Assembly: GCF_003172895.1 (NCBI RefSeq)
Contig: NZ_QGKL01000007.1
Location: forward strand, 1-49,436
DNA: 49,436 nucleotides
Origin: Leucothrix arctica
GTDB lineage: Bacteria; Pseudomonadota; Gammaproteobacteria; Thiotrichales; Thiotrichaceae
Direction of reading: 5' to 3'
Made by a program: the position numbers and the translations under genes. Below, piece by piece: positions 8,814 through 19,700 of the stretch. The notes under the pieces are model-generated. The model saw only the letters and a program-made list of their open reading frames with translations. It was not told the DNA's origin and searched no databases. Each line of letters starts with the position of its first letter. Within the stretch, counting starts at the first letter, position 1.

Positions 8814-9302
8814 TTACGCCTTTCGAGTATGTATTGCTCGGTAGACGGCTTCCCAGCTTTCTCCACCGTCATAGGATTCATGCATTTCGTCAGTAAAACG
8901 GTCTGGAGTATTTTGGGTTGAGGTTAATCGCAAAAATGCTTTATTCCCAGACTCATCCTCCGGTGCAGTACCGGTTGTTTGATTACTAACGACAATGGTG
9001 TCTGTTCCGTCATTGAACCCACCTTCCAAAATATCGGTTAAACCATCGTGATCATCGCTGGCGACCATACGGTACACGTTGCGGTATTTGTCATAAGACC
9101 ACATGATGAAAAAGCGAACCACTTGGTCTCCTAACATCATTTTCACTTCATCTTCTTGTAGAAATGCACCGTCAAATACCGAATCAATGCGTGTTTCGGT
9201 GGGCACAGGACTACTGACCCACTCACCTGATTCATTAGGGCGAAAAGCGTCTATATTCCATTCGCCAACCATAAAATGTAATCGTTCAATACCATCTGTC
9301 AT
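8814..9302 (-). CDS. DUF1579-like protein, copy 1
   Basis: A 162-residue protein opening IERLHFMVGEWNIDAF, with MWSYDKYRNVYRM near residue 68, LEGGFNDGTDTIVV near 91 and ending YRAIHTRKA. The F-x-x-GEW start, central W-Y-D-x-Y-R and repeated strands are typical of DUF1579-like calycin-type small beta-barrels, which may bind hydrophobic ligands. Roughly 40% identical by eye to a second copy at 44115-44615, so each of the two minus-strand operons has one. It lies 26 nt after the Rieske-like gene. A role in binding an intermediate or product is inferred only from fold and context. Confidence 0.7.
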   Translation of the reverse strand: MTDGIERLHFMVGEWNIDAFRPNESGEWVSSPVPTETRIDSVFDGAFLQEDEVKMMLGDQVVRFFIMWSYDKYRNVYRMVASDDHDGLTDILEGGFNDGTDTIVVSNQTTGTAPEDESGNKAFLRLTSTQNTPDRFTDEMHESYDGGESWEAVYRAIHTRKA

Positions 9303-9328
9303 GCTGAATTCCTGTGTTGCACGTCTAT

Positions 9329-10540
9329 TTAGCTAGTCTGGTCAAGCGCATCAAGCACTCTGTTTGAAAAGGTATAATGCATGTTGTCCCAAAATGGGGC
9401 ATAAAACTGCTGCTCAAATGCGGGAGAATGTCGCGCTTTTTGCACCGCTTCGGTGATAACTCCATCCTCCATACCCGCACCTTGAAAGTCAGCCTGTAGA
9501 GCCTCACGCTCTTCTGCAACATCATGATCAATCGCTGACTCTTCATCATAAAACTGTGCCCTCAATGTTTGAGTTTTTCCCGCACTGATCGGCAGAACAA
9601 TAATCATGTGGATGAAGCAAGAAAAAGCGGCAATGTGCACATTAGGGAAGAAAGAACCAATGAACCCTTTCTCAGGCGAGCAATTTGGATCTACCCCTAA
9701 GTGGTTCAGTGGTAAGTCATCTAACTCATAGGTCTCAGCAAAATCTTCCTCTAGATAAGACAAAGCCATCAAGTCACCGTCAATATGCTCGACGTATGTT
9801 TTTTCACCATTATCATTGACACGAGGTATTTGTGAAGACTCGTGATAAACCTCATGAGTGAAGCCTTCATGTAACACATTAAGCGCCCAGTTTTCATAAT
9901 GTGTTTTCCAATTTGTCGCTAAATGTTCCTGGTCAATCAGCAAAGTGTCATCCGCTGCTAAACCGATACGCATCTCACCTGTTCGGTACCCCGTTAATAT
10001 CTTTTTCAGCGGGGAGATATGTGCTTCAAAATCATTTTTCTTTCCTGATAAATCAACAAATAAAATACCTAACTCATTACGACTAGTGACCTCGATTAAA
10101 TCGCCCTTGCGACCTTTTAAGGCGGATAAATCTGGTTGTTTAAAACCATCCCAAAAGGGAATGGAAACTAGCTTCCCTTTTAAATCATATTGCCAGCCAT
10201 GATAAGGCGTACTGATCTTATCGACCGTTGCGGCTTCAATAACGGCTAAGCAACCATCATAAGGAACAATGTTGTGAAAGACACGCAACTCATTATCGTC
10301 TCCACGAACAATCAATAAAGGCATTCCTAAAAATTCAATCGGCAGGACACTACCAAGTTCTGATAGTTGCTGAGTAAAGCAAACCGCAGACCAGTGCTGA
10401 CTAAAAATACGCTCACGTTCCAAATCAAAAAAAGACTCATCCGTGAAAGCTTTACGTGGCAACGTCATTGCCTCATCAATCGGTGCGCGAATGAGCGATT
10501 GTTGTTTGTCACTAATCCAATGTTGCAGCGCTTCAGTCAT
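9329..10540 (-). CDS. Rieske-oxygenase-like protein lacking the Rieske cluster ligands
   Basis: A 403-residue relative of ring-hydroxylating oxygenase alpha subunits. Start at ATG 10540 (AAGG 8 nt before) rather than a TTG at 10546. The N-terminal domain has the family frame (FHNIVPYDG, then STPYHGWQYDLKGKL), but the expected Cys-x-His is Val-Pro-Tyr and the second Cys is Thr. Three of four [2Fe-2S] ligands are therefore gone and only the last His remains. The catalytic domain keeps NWKTHYENWALNVLHEGFTH, giving His-x4-His for mononuclear iron, with Asn where Asp/Glu is usual. It could be an iron enzyme using another electron source, or a non-redox descendant. First gene of the minus operon, from box B. 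Confidence 0.8.
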   Translation of the reverse strand: MTEALQHWISDKQQSLIRAPIDEAMTLPRKAFTDESFFDLERERIFSQHWSAVCFTQQLSELGSVLPIEFLGMPLLIVRGDDNELRVFHNIVPYDGCLAVIEAATVDKISTPYHGWQYDLKGKLVSIPFWDGFKQPDLSALKGRKGDLIEVTSRNELGILFVDLSGKKNDFEAHISPLKKILTGYRTGEMRIGLAADDTLLIDQEHLATNWKTHYENWALNVLHEGFTHEVYHESSQIPRVNDNGEKTYVEHIDGDLMALSYLEEDFAETYELDDLPLNHLGVDPNCSPEKGFIGSFFPNVHIAAFSCFIHMIIVLPISAGKTQTLRAQFYDEESAIDHDVAEEREALQADFQGAGMEDGVITEAVQKARHSPAFEQQFYAPFWDNMHYTFSNRVLDALDQTS

Positions 10541-10605
10541 ACACAAACCTTAATTCATTCAAATGAGTCTCTCGCCACTTTCAGTCACAGCGAGTCTTTT
10601 GAGAG

Positions 10606-10654
10606 ATTATCAGTCGCGCTTTGAGCCTCAAAGTGCGTTTAACAATTCTTAACA
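10606..10654 (-). promoter_or_regulatory. Cluster box B and -10 for the oxygenase operon
   Basis: Minus strand 10654-10638 reads TGTTAAGAATTGTTAAA, a direct repeat with 10-bp period. TGATAAT follows, with the -10 hexamer at 10611-10606 and 26 nt between. The start codon of the Rieske-like gene is at 10540. The orientation is opposite to box C in the same divergent 334-bp region, which holds no gene. Confidence 0.7.
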
Positions 10655-10729
10655 TTAACGACCCTTCTGGGCGGCCTCAATGATCGCTAATTAATGGCGT
10701 AAAAAAGACCGTTAATAACGCTCTTGAAG

Positions 10730-10780
10730 TGTTAAGAAATGTAAAGTTTCATTGCTGAGAAAAACACCTTTCCCTAGACT
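10730..10780 (+). promoter_or_regulatory. Cluster box C and -10 for the polyketide operon
   Basis: TGTTAAGAAATGTAAAG at 10730-10746 has the same 10-bp-period repeat. TAGACT at 10775-10780 is the best -10 candidate, 28 nt beyond. The transcript would have a leader of about 90 nt before the hydroxylase ATG at 10875, and could cover genes to 38703. Confidence 0.65.
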
Positions 10781-10874
10781 CCTGACACCTACGGTTTGTA
10801 CCGTTGTGACAGCATGGACCTTATAAATGACACAAAGTCAACGCTCACTCTTTATTTATATATTGGTGTAAAAA

Positions 10875-11921
10875 ATGATTTCTCGGCTTCAATTAACCAC
10901 CACAGAAATTCAGCTCATCGAACAGCTGTTGGCAAACGTCTCACGACAATTCACTAGCCCTGAAGATCCTGCATTCTTACATGATGCGGTGGTTATCTCT
11001 CATGAACTGCCAATTAGGACTCGCCAGTTTTTAAACACATTTCGCTTAAGTGAACCGAGTGATGCAGTCGTGTGCGTTATTTCTGGATACCCTATTAATC
11101 ACACAAAAATTGGTCCTACACCGCTAGGTCGTGGTGAAAAGTCGGATACCGATCGCACCCTCCAAGAGCAAATGTTATTAGTGCTATTTGCCTCATTACT
11201 GGGTGACCCTGTCGCATGGTCAACGCAGCAAGCGGGACATATTATTCATGACATTTCGCCCGTTAAAGGGCAAGAAAATGACCAAACAGGCTCTAGTAGC
11301 GAAACAGAACTACTCTTCCACACGGAAGATGCCTTTCACCCTTACCGAGGTGATTACCTTGGCATGATGTGTCTGCGTAATTATAACCAAGCGTCAACCT
11401 CAATTGCCTCCAACCGTGCGCTGTCTATGTTGACAAAAGAGCAAGTTAAGAAACTCGTGCAACCGTGTGTTTTTATTAAACCGGATGCGAGCCAGTTTGA
11501 AAAACATGATTTCCCTGACATGGCTGGGTTGAGCACTGAGGTGATTTCAGAATTCATTCGTTATTCGGATGAAAAAATCAAAAAAATGGATGATTTTCCT
11601 GAAGCAGTCCCAGTGCTATTTGGAGACCCACGTTCACCTTATATTCGTGTTGATTGCCCTATCTACATGGATACATTGGATGACGAAACAGAGGATGCTA
11701 TCAAAGCGCTCAGTGATGCGTTTAAGCAAGATCAAGAAGATCTCACGATGTCGGCTGGCGAAATTTGCTTTATTGACAATCTTCGCTCAGTCCATGGTCG
11801 TAATCCTTTCACCCCCCGCTATGACGGGAATGATCGTTGGTTAAAGCGCGTCAATATCACACGGGACATCCGTAAATCGCGCGACATGCGAATTACAGAT
11901 ACATCACGCATCATATTCTAA
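10875..11921 (+). CDS. VioC-like Fe(II)/2-oxoglutarate amino-acid beta-hydroxylase
   Basis: A 348-residue member of the clavaminate-synthase-like group that includes the arginine hydroxylase VioC, OrfP and AsnO. The iron site is visible: HTEDAFHPYRGDYLG (His-x-Glu, about residues 155-157) and the distal His in FIDNLRSVHGRNPF. The 2OG-binding Arg lies in DRWLKRVNITRDIRKSR. A GSSSE loop before the HTED motif is also family-typical. Known relatives hydroxylate free Arg, Asn or similar amino acids at C3. The substrate here is unknown; a guanidino or imidazole amino acid is plausible. First gene of the long operon; the ammonia lyase starts 9 nt later. It may modify the amino acid used by the terminal PLP domain of PKS 2. 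Confidence 0.85.
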   Translation: MISRLQLTTTEIQLIEQLLANVSRQFTSPEDPAFLHDAVVISHELPIRTRQFLNTFRLSEPSDAVVCVISGYPINHTKIGPTPLGRGEKSDTDRTLQEQMLLVLFASLLGDPVAWSTQQAGHIIHDISPVKGQENDQTGSSSETELLFHTEDAFHPYRGDYLGMMCLRNYNQASTSIASNRALSMLTKEQVKKLVQPCVFIKPDASQFEKHDFPDMAGLSTEVISEFIRYSDEKIKKMDDFPEAVPVLFGDPRSPYIRVDCPIYMDTLDDETEDAIKALSDAFKQDQEDLTMSAGEICFIDNLRSVHGRNPFTPRYDGNDRWLKRVNITRDIRKSRDMRITDTSRIIF

Positions 11922-11930
11922 GGATTTACC

Positions 11931-13766
11931 ATGTTGGAACACTCGAAAATGCCCCCAGAAACAGCACGTGACACATCAACGATTCAAGTGGGTGGTGGAA
12001 AATTATCGATTAGCGATTTAGTTCGTGTTGCCCGTCACCACGCCCCCCTTGGTGAGCTTGCAGAAGAAGCATTAGCGGACGTGAAAGCCAGTGAAGCCTG
12101 GGTGGCCAAAACGGTGCAACAAATTAGCGAAGCGAAGCTAAATGATCAACAACCGACAGCCTATTACGGTATTAACACTGGCTTTGGTGCGTTAGCCGGT
12201 CGTTCGGCATTAGACAGTGTTTACTTGACCAAAGTACTTGGCCACAATTTGATATCCAGTCACTCCGTTGGGGTAGGCGACTACTTTGATGAAGAAATTG
12301 TTCGAGCCACCTTGTTGATTCGAGCTCAATCTCTGGCACAAGGTTATTCTGGTGTTCGCCCGCTGATTATCAACAAGTTAGTAGCGATGCTAAATGCGCG
12401 TATTTACCCCGCGGTTCCAGAGCAAGGCTCTTTAGGTGCGAGTGGTGATTTAGCTCCCCTTGCGCACTTACTCCTCGTTATGTGCTCAGTACCGACGCCT
12501 TCCGCAGACGATACTGATTTAAACCTAGACTGTACCGATGGAGAGGCTTTCATGCCCTACTCCGAAGTAAACCATCAGCTGAATGACGCGACTACTGAGC
12601 CGCCCTATCTGCACATTACGTATTCTGCCTCTGGCCAGCAAACCTTGTGGCAGCGAGTACCCGGTGCGCTAGCAATGGCAGCAGCAGGCGGAAAAGTTGA
12701 GCTACAGACCAAAGAGGCATTAGCCTTATGCAATGGAGCAACAGTCTCTGCTGCAATTGCTGCTTTGGTGGTTAAAGATGCAGAAAATTTACTAGCCAAT
12801 GCTGAATTAGTGACGGCGATGACACTAGAAGGAATGAGAGGCTTTCGTGACCCGTTCTACCCGCATGTTCACGAAGCACGTGGCCATGAAGCTGCCATCC
12901 AAACAGCCGCACAGATACTGCGTTATGTTGAAGGCAGTGAAATCGTTGATGAAGGTGATTTACAAACGAACCCAAGTCGAGTGCCGCCACAAGATCCATA
13001 CTCTGTACGTTGCGCCCCACAAGTGTTTGGCTCGATTAAAGACACACTTGAAATGGCAAAAAAATGGGTTGAGATGGACTTAAATGCTGCAACGGATAAT
13101 CCACTCATTTTTCTTGATATGGAAAGGGATTATAAAACGATCTCTGGCGGTAACTTCCACGGTGAGCCAATTGCAATGGCAATGGACTATTTAAGTATTG
13201 CATTGACTGAACTAGGCAGTATTTCTGATCGTAGAATGTTTAATCTAATTGATTATCACACGGCCAAAACGTATGAAGACCCTGACAAGCAAATCAACCC
13301 ACAGCATGGCTTGAGTAGTTTCTTGATTGAAGAACCAAAAGCTACAGAAGGCTTAAATGCTGGCTTGATGATGCTGCAAGCAACCTCAGCAGCATTGGTT
13401 TCTGACTGCAAGGTACTGGCTCACCCTGACACGGTGGATTCAATTCCTAGTTCAGCCAATCAAGAAGATCATGTCAGCATGAGTTTGAATGCAGCACGCC
13501 ATGCGCGTGAAATTGTGAAGAACATTGAAAACGTATTGGCATTAGAGTTTTTGTGTGCAACTCAAGCGATTGCTTTACAGGTCAAGAAAGTGGGTAATGA
13601 AAATTTAAGTGTCGGTAAAGGTAGTCAAGCTGCATTTGATTGTATTCGAGAAGCAGGTGTTGAGTTTTTAACGCAAGACCGCGTGTTGTACCCCGACATT
13701 CGTAAAGCACTGACGCTCGTTCGCAATGGAACGTTGGTTAGCGCTGCTCGTCAGGCGACGGAGTAA
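11931..13766 (+). CDS. MIO aromatic amino-acid ammonia lyase, histidine type
   Basis: A 611-residue lyase with the Ala-Ser-Gly triad that forms the MIO cofactor (GSLGASGDLAPLAH, residues 170-172). Substrate-pocket motifs are those of histidine ammonia lyase: YYGINTGFG, NLISSHSVG (Ser-His where Tyr and Phe lyases have other pairs), ALCNGAT, QDPYSVRCAPQV and NQEDHVSM. This last Glu contacts His in HAL and is Gln in plant PAL. Deamination of His to urocanate is therefore the best guess; Tyr or Phe cannot be excluded. It is about 100 residues longer than usual HAL, mainly through an insertion between the ASG region and ALCNG (about residues 185-240). No hut genes are nearby. PKS 1 starts 6 nt later and opens with an AMP-ligase, so the product is probably a polyketide starter. 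Confidence 0.85.
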   Translation: MLEHSKMPPETARDTSTIQVGGGKLSISDLVRVARHHAPLGELAEEALADVKASEAWVAKTVQQISEAKLNDQQPTAYYGINTGFGALAGRSALDSVYLTKVLGHNLISSHSVGVGDYFDEEIVRATLLIRAQSLAQGYSGVRPLIINKLVAMLNARIYPAVPEQGSLGASGDLAPLAHLLLVMCSVPTPSADDTDLNLDCTDGEAFMPYSEVNHQLNDATTEPPYLHITYSASGQQTLWQRVPGALAMAAAGGKVELQTKEALALCNGATVSAAIAALVVKDAENLLANAELVTAMTLEGMRGFRDPFYPHVHEARGHEAAIQTAAQILRYVEGSEIVDEGDLQTNPSRVPPQDPYSVRCAPQVFGSIKDTLEMAKKWVEMDLNAATDNPLIFLDMERDYKTISGGNFHGEPIAMAMDYLSIALTELGSISDRRMFNLIDYHTAKTYEDPDKQINPQHGLSSFLIEEPKATEGLNAGLMMLQATSAALVSDCKVLAHPDTVDSIPSSANQEDHVSMSLNAARHAREIVKNIENVLALEFLCATQAIALQVKKVGNENLSVGKGSQAAFDCIREAGVEFLTQDRVLYPDIRKALTLVRNGTLVSAARQATE

Positions 13767-13772
13767 GCCCTC

Positions 13773-16700
13773 ATGTTAACTCAAATGTTACAACGTGCGG
13801 CTGAAAAAAGTCCGCAACGCGCAGCCATTGTGCAGGGTGATGTACGCATTAGCTACCCAGAACTGGAATCACTGGCTGCTAAGGCAGCCTTTGGATTACG
13901 TGATTATGGTGTTCGTCAAGCTGATTGTGTCGCGGTAGTACTTCCTAATTGTCCTGAGTTTATTATCAGTTTCTTCGCCTGTGCACGGTTAAATGCCGTT
14001 ATGCTGCCGCTGAACCCTCAATACACCAAAGATGAACTAACACGTTTCATTACCGATGCTCAAGCAAAGGTCATCATTACAGACCCGTTGAGAGCGCCCT
14101 TATGCCAGTCGATTATCAATAAATCTGGGTCATCTATTCTGTTAGTCGTGACAGGTAATACAACGCCGGATATTGATCCGATTCTCTTTACGAGCTTGAC
14201 CTCTTACCCTTACTCAGTAACCGCTGAACAGGCTTTTAGTGGTCGAGCGTTATATTTATATACCTCGGGATCGACCAGTGAATACAAGCGCTTATGTTGT
14301 ACGCAAGAGAACCTTGGTTTCGAAGCGCACAATTTTGTTGAAACCGTTAGGTTAACCGCTGACGATGCTATCTTATGCACCGTGCCGTTGTACCACTCCT
14401 ACGGTTTTGGAAATGGCCTTTTGGATGCAGTGTATGCCGCGTCAACATTAGTCCTATTAGAACCCGTGATTGAAAATGGCCACATCATTGAGGTGCCATT
14501 TATTAGTCGCTCTAAGCGTGTATTGGAGTTAATCAAAACTGAGAACATCCGTTTTTTCCCCGGAGTGCCTTATCAGTTTGCCGCCTTAGCAGAATTACCT
14601 ACTGATGTGGATGCAGATTTATCGGGGTTGAAGCTGTGTATTTCATCAGGTGATGTGCTTACTGAGACTACCTATCAACAGTTTTTGAGTCGTTTTAATA
14701 TTGCTGTTCGCTCACTCTATGGTTCAACAGAAGCGGGCTCCATTTGTATTAATACTGACACTACTGAGCAGTTACAATTCGGTTCATTAGGTGCCGCGCT
14801 TAATAATGTTGAAATCACCATTAAAGATACGAACGGTAAGGTCTGCCCTACCGATGTTACTGGCGCCATTTGGGTAAAAAGTCCGGTCATCCCCCCCAGC
14901 GGTTATGACAATCGACCTGAACTTAGCCTAGCCACGTTTATTAATGGTGCTTATGACACCGGTGATATGGGTAAAAAAGACGCGCGTGGTCACCTGATTA
15001 TCACTGGTCGTAAACAGACGTTTATTGATGTTGGCGGTTATAAGGTTGATATCGGCGAGTTAGAAGAAGTGTTATGTCAGCACCCTAATATACGGGAAGC
15101 CGCAGCCCTTGGCGTTGAAATACCTAACGCCGGTGAGATGATTAAAGCCGCTATTGTGCTTGAGTCACCTTGCGATGAAGCAGATATATTACGTTTTTGC
15201 CGTGATCGTTTAGCCGCTTACAAACTACCTCGCATCATCGAGTTTCGCGATGCCTTGCCGCGTAGTCCATTGGGTAAAATACTGAAAAAAGAACTACTAT
15301 CCATCAGTGACCAAGAAAGTATCGCGTCGCTGGCTGACGAATTAAGTTATTTGGTTTCACCAACGCCTCAACAGCAGCTTGAGTTAGTCATTGATAAATT
15401 ACAGGAACAAGTTGCGATTACCTTACAACTGGATGTGTCCGCCATTAGTGTGGGGGATTCGTTTCAACAGTTAGGCTTTGATTCTATTCAAGCGGCTGAA
15501 TTACAAAGCCGTCTAAATCAACTCACCGGTTTAGCGCTTTCGATTACCCTGCTTTGGAATCACCCGACAATTAGTGAATTAGCCAACGTACTGTTAGGCA
15601 AAATATTAGCAACCCAAGCGCAAGACTCCGCATCCTCCGAAAGTGAACCATCCGAGCGTATTCAAACCGAACAGACGACCGACTCATACCAATCAAATGA
15701 GCCTATTGCCATTATTGGTATGTCGTGTCGTTTGCCGGGCGGGGCCAACTCTCCTGAAGCTTTTTGGACGCTTATGCAAAACGGCGAACATGGTATCGTC
15801 GATATTCCTGAAAGCCGTTGGGATAGCAAAAAACACTGTCACGATAACCCTGAAGCCGCCGGAAAAAGCTATTCTCGCTGGGGTGGATTTATTGATAATG
15901 TGACGGACTTTGATCCGGCATTTTTCAATATTTCACCACGCGAAGCGCAACATATGGACCCACGCCAACGTTTGTTATTGGAAACGGCTTGGGAGGCGTT
16001 GGAAGATGCGTGTGTGCCTACTAGCAGTGTTGCAGGGAGTCAAAGTAGTGTATTCATTGGTCACATGGCCGGTGACTACCATACGCTTATGTCAGAAAAC
16101 CCTGAAGTCATTGATTCTTATGTCAGTACAGGGGTGCTGGATAGTCTGTTAGCCAATCGCCTTTCCTATGCCTTGGATTTACAAGGCCCTAGTTTATCCG
16201 TTGATACTGCCTGCTCCTCAGCATTAAGTGCCTTGTATTTAGCGTGTCAAAGTTTGCGCAACCAAGAGTCCTCTTTATCACTCGTCGGTGGTATTAATTT
16301 AATGCTTACACCGGATCTGCATGTGATGGGTGCTAAAGCGGGAATTTTATCACCCACTGGCCGCTGTAGTACGTTTTCTGACGATGCAAATGGCTTCGTT
16401 CGCGGTGAAGGCTGCGGCATGCTGGTGCTCAAGCGTTTATCGGATGCAGTGAGCGATAACGACCCTATTCTTGCGGTAGTTCGAGGTGTCGCTATTAATC
16501 AGGATGGCCGCACGAATGGTATTGCTGCTCCCAATGGCCACTCTCAGCAGCGCGTTATTCAGAAGGCGCTTAACAATGCCGGTGTTGCCGCATCAGAGAT
16601 CACCTATATTGAAGCACACGGCACTGGCACCTTAGTCGGTGACCCGATTGAAGTAGAGGCACTCAATGCGGTTTATGGTCAAGCAAGCCCCAGCGGTGAC

Positions 16701-19700
16701 TGTTATCTAGGCGCTGTTAAAACGAATATTGGACACCTAGAAGGTGCCGCAGGGATCGCGAGTGTGATCAAAATGTTGCTAAGCCTAAGCAAGCAACAGA
16801 TTCCACCCAATATCAACTTTGACCGTATTAATCCCCACATTAATTTGGAGAAAACACGCTTCCAGCTACCATTGAAAGGTCAGCCATGGAATACGCCTCA
16901 TCGCTCACGCTATGGCGCAGTGAGCTCCTTTGGTATTGGCGGCACCAATGGTCATGTGATTTTTGAGCAAGCCCCCACTCGTGAGACAGACATAAGCAGT
17001 CCACGCTCACAGCAACTGATTACCTTGTCAGCGAAAAATAGTCCTGCACTGAGTCAGTTAGCCGCACGGTATCAACAGCACCTTGAAACAAGGCCTGACA
17101 CCCGACTTGAAGATATTGCGTATAGCAGCAGTATTGGACGCAGTGCTCTATCCCATCGCATCGGACTCACCGCATCATCAAGCGATGACTTACTCGCACA
17201 ACTTCGATCCTTTACGACGGATAAGCAGGCGATTGTGACAACTGACAATACGCTGGCTTACCTCTTTACAGGGCAAGGGTCTCAATATTCAGGCATGGGT
17301 CGTGAGTTGTATGACAGCCTTCCTTTATTTCGCGACACACTGAATCAATGCGATGCGTTATTGAACCAGAAGCTCGATATATCACTGTTAGATATTATGT
17401 ATTTTGGTGAAGATGATGCTGAGTTAATTCACCAAACGGCATATACCCAACCGGCCTTATTCGCACTTGAGTATGCACTGGCTAAGGTATGGCAATCGTG
17501 GGGAGTAACACCAGATTATGTCATGGGGCATAGTGTGGGTGAGTATGTTGCGGCCTGTATCGCAGGTGTCTTTAGCTTAGAAGACGGCTTAAAGCTGATT
17601 TCAGCACGCGGCCAATTGATGCAATCCTTGCCTGACACCGGTGGCATGGTGTCGATAGTCGCCACAGAAGCGCAAGTCAAACCACTGATTGAACCCTACA
17701 CTGACACGGTTTCTATTGCGGCAATTAACGGCCCTTACAGCCTAGTGATTGCGGGTGACAATAACGCATTGCAAGCGATTATATCGGTGCTGGTTGCTCA
17801 AAATATTGAGTACACACCACTGAAAGTTTCACACGCTTTTCATTCACCACTGATGGCACCGATGTTGAATGCTTTTCGTGAGGTTGCTGAAAGCATTCAC
17901 TATACAAAACCGACCATTCCATTCGTTTCAAATGTCACTGGGCAATTAGAAACTGAACTCATTACCACATCAGAATATTGGGTTCAGCATGTAATGGATG
18001 AAGTACGTTTTTCTGATGGAATTAACTGCTTGCAAGCTCAAAATTGCCATGTTTTTCTAGAAATTGGTGCACGTCCAACCCTCATTGGCATGGGCCAATT
18101 ATGCATTAATGGTGAACAACGCTGGCTTGCTAGCTTGAAGCCTAATAAGAGCGACTGGCAGCAGCTCTGTGAAAGTGTTGGCCAGATTTATCAGCAAGGT
18201 ATTTCTATTGACTGGGAAAAATTTCATCACGGTAATCACGGTCAAAAAGTTCATCTACCGACGTATCCATTCCAACGCCAGCACTTTTGGATTCAAGCCT
18301 CTGCCTCAGCATCACGAAACAATAATGCACTAAGCCCTCTCATTCATAAGATGATGCGCTCACCATTATTGAAGGAAACACTCTTTGAGTCGAGTGTGAG
18401 TTTGCAAGGCTTACCGTACTTAAAAGATCACCGTGTCTTTGATGAATACGTTGTTCCAGGGGCGACTTACCTTGCCTGTGTCGCGAGTGCCGCAAGCGTA
18501 GCGAAACAGCCAGGTTATCAGCTAACCAACGTCATGTTTCCTGCGGCGATGGTGCTAAAAACTGAGCAACAGCGGGTGGTTCAATTACTATTGACGCCGG
18601 ATGAAAAACAAAGCAAAAAGCAGCAATATGCACTTCAGCTGATTAGCTTAGATGAGATGGATAGCGAGCAAGACTCTCCACTCACGCACATGATCGGACA
18701 ACTCAACTGGGCTGAACCAGAGATTCACTCTACGGATCAACTTGATGTGATTCAGGCCCGTTGTCAGACAGTTGTTGATCCTGCTCATTTTTATGAAACC
18801 TCCCGCGAACAACAGATTGTCTTTGGTCATGACTTCCAGTGGCTCCAGTCACTGTGGCAGCAGGATAATGAAACACTAGCCTTGTTAGTATTGCCCGATT
18901 CACTCGCCGATCTAACGGGGTATAGTTTCCACCCTGCTCTAATGGATGCTTGCTTTCAAACGGCGGCTGCCTGTTTGTTAAGCCGCGAAGAAATGGATAC
19001 CTGGCTTCCTTTCCTCATCAGAGATGTTCGTGTGCATCACGTTGCCACTGGCACACAATGGTGGTGTCAAGCAGTTGAGAAAGCGGATCACCAATGGGAT
19101 ATCCAACTCTTTGATAACGATGGCCGTTTGCTATTGGAATTAATTGGGTATCAAGAGGCAAAAGTACCTAGTGAGGCATTGTTGGGCCGTCATGCGTGGG
19201 AAGATCACTTATACCATGTAGCATGGGAGTCTCAATCATTACCCAGCGAGACAACACGCAGGGATAACCGATACCTTGTGTTTGCCGATAAGCATATTGC
19301 ACCGAAATTGTTAACTGAGTTAACGCGCAACAACGCTGACGTCACGCTAGTCACGCAAGGTGATGACTTTTCTCAAATCACAGACGCACATTATCAAATA
19401 AATCCGCAGCAGCCTGAAGACTTAAATCAGTTATTAGCCGCACAAACGGATAGCTTTGACGTTGTTTATTTATGGCCACTGCTTGAATCAACGCCGACGA
19501 CTGATGACAGTGTCGCTTTCGATTTAAACACGTCCGCTGCTAGGCAATGTGGCCAGTTACTCCGCTTAACTCAGGCGCTTTCTAAGGTTTCTCAGCAATG
19601 TGATGGTTTATGGATAGTGAGCGAGCAAGCACAGATCATTCAACACGATCACAGCTGTTTAAACCTCGTGCAATCGACGCTTTGGGGAATGCACACCGTG

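Noticed and set aside
11931-13766. Ammonia lyase as part of a histidine-use (hut) operon
   Set aside because: No hutU, hutI or hutG nearby, and the gene is 6 nt from the polyketide synthase.
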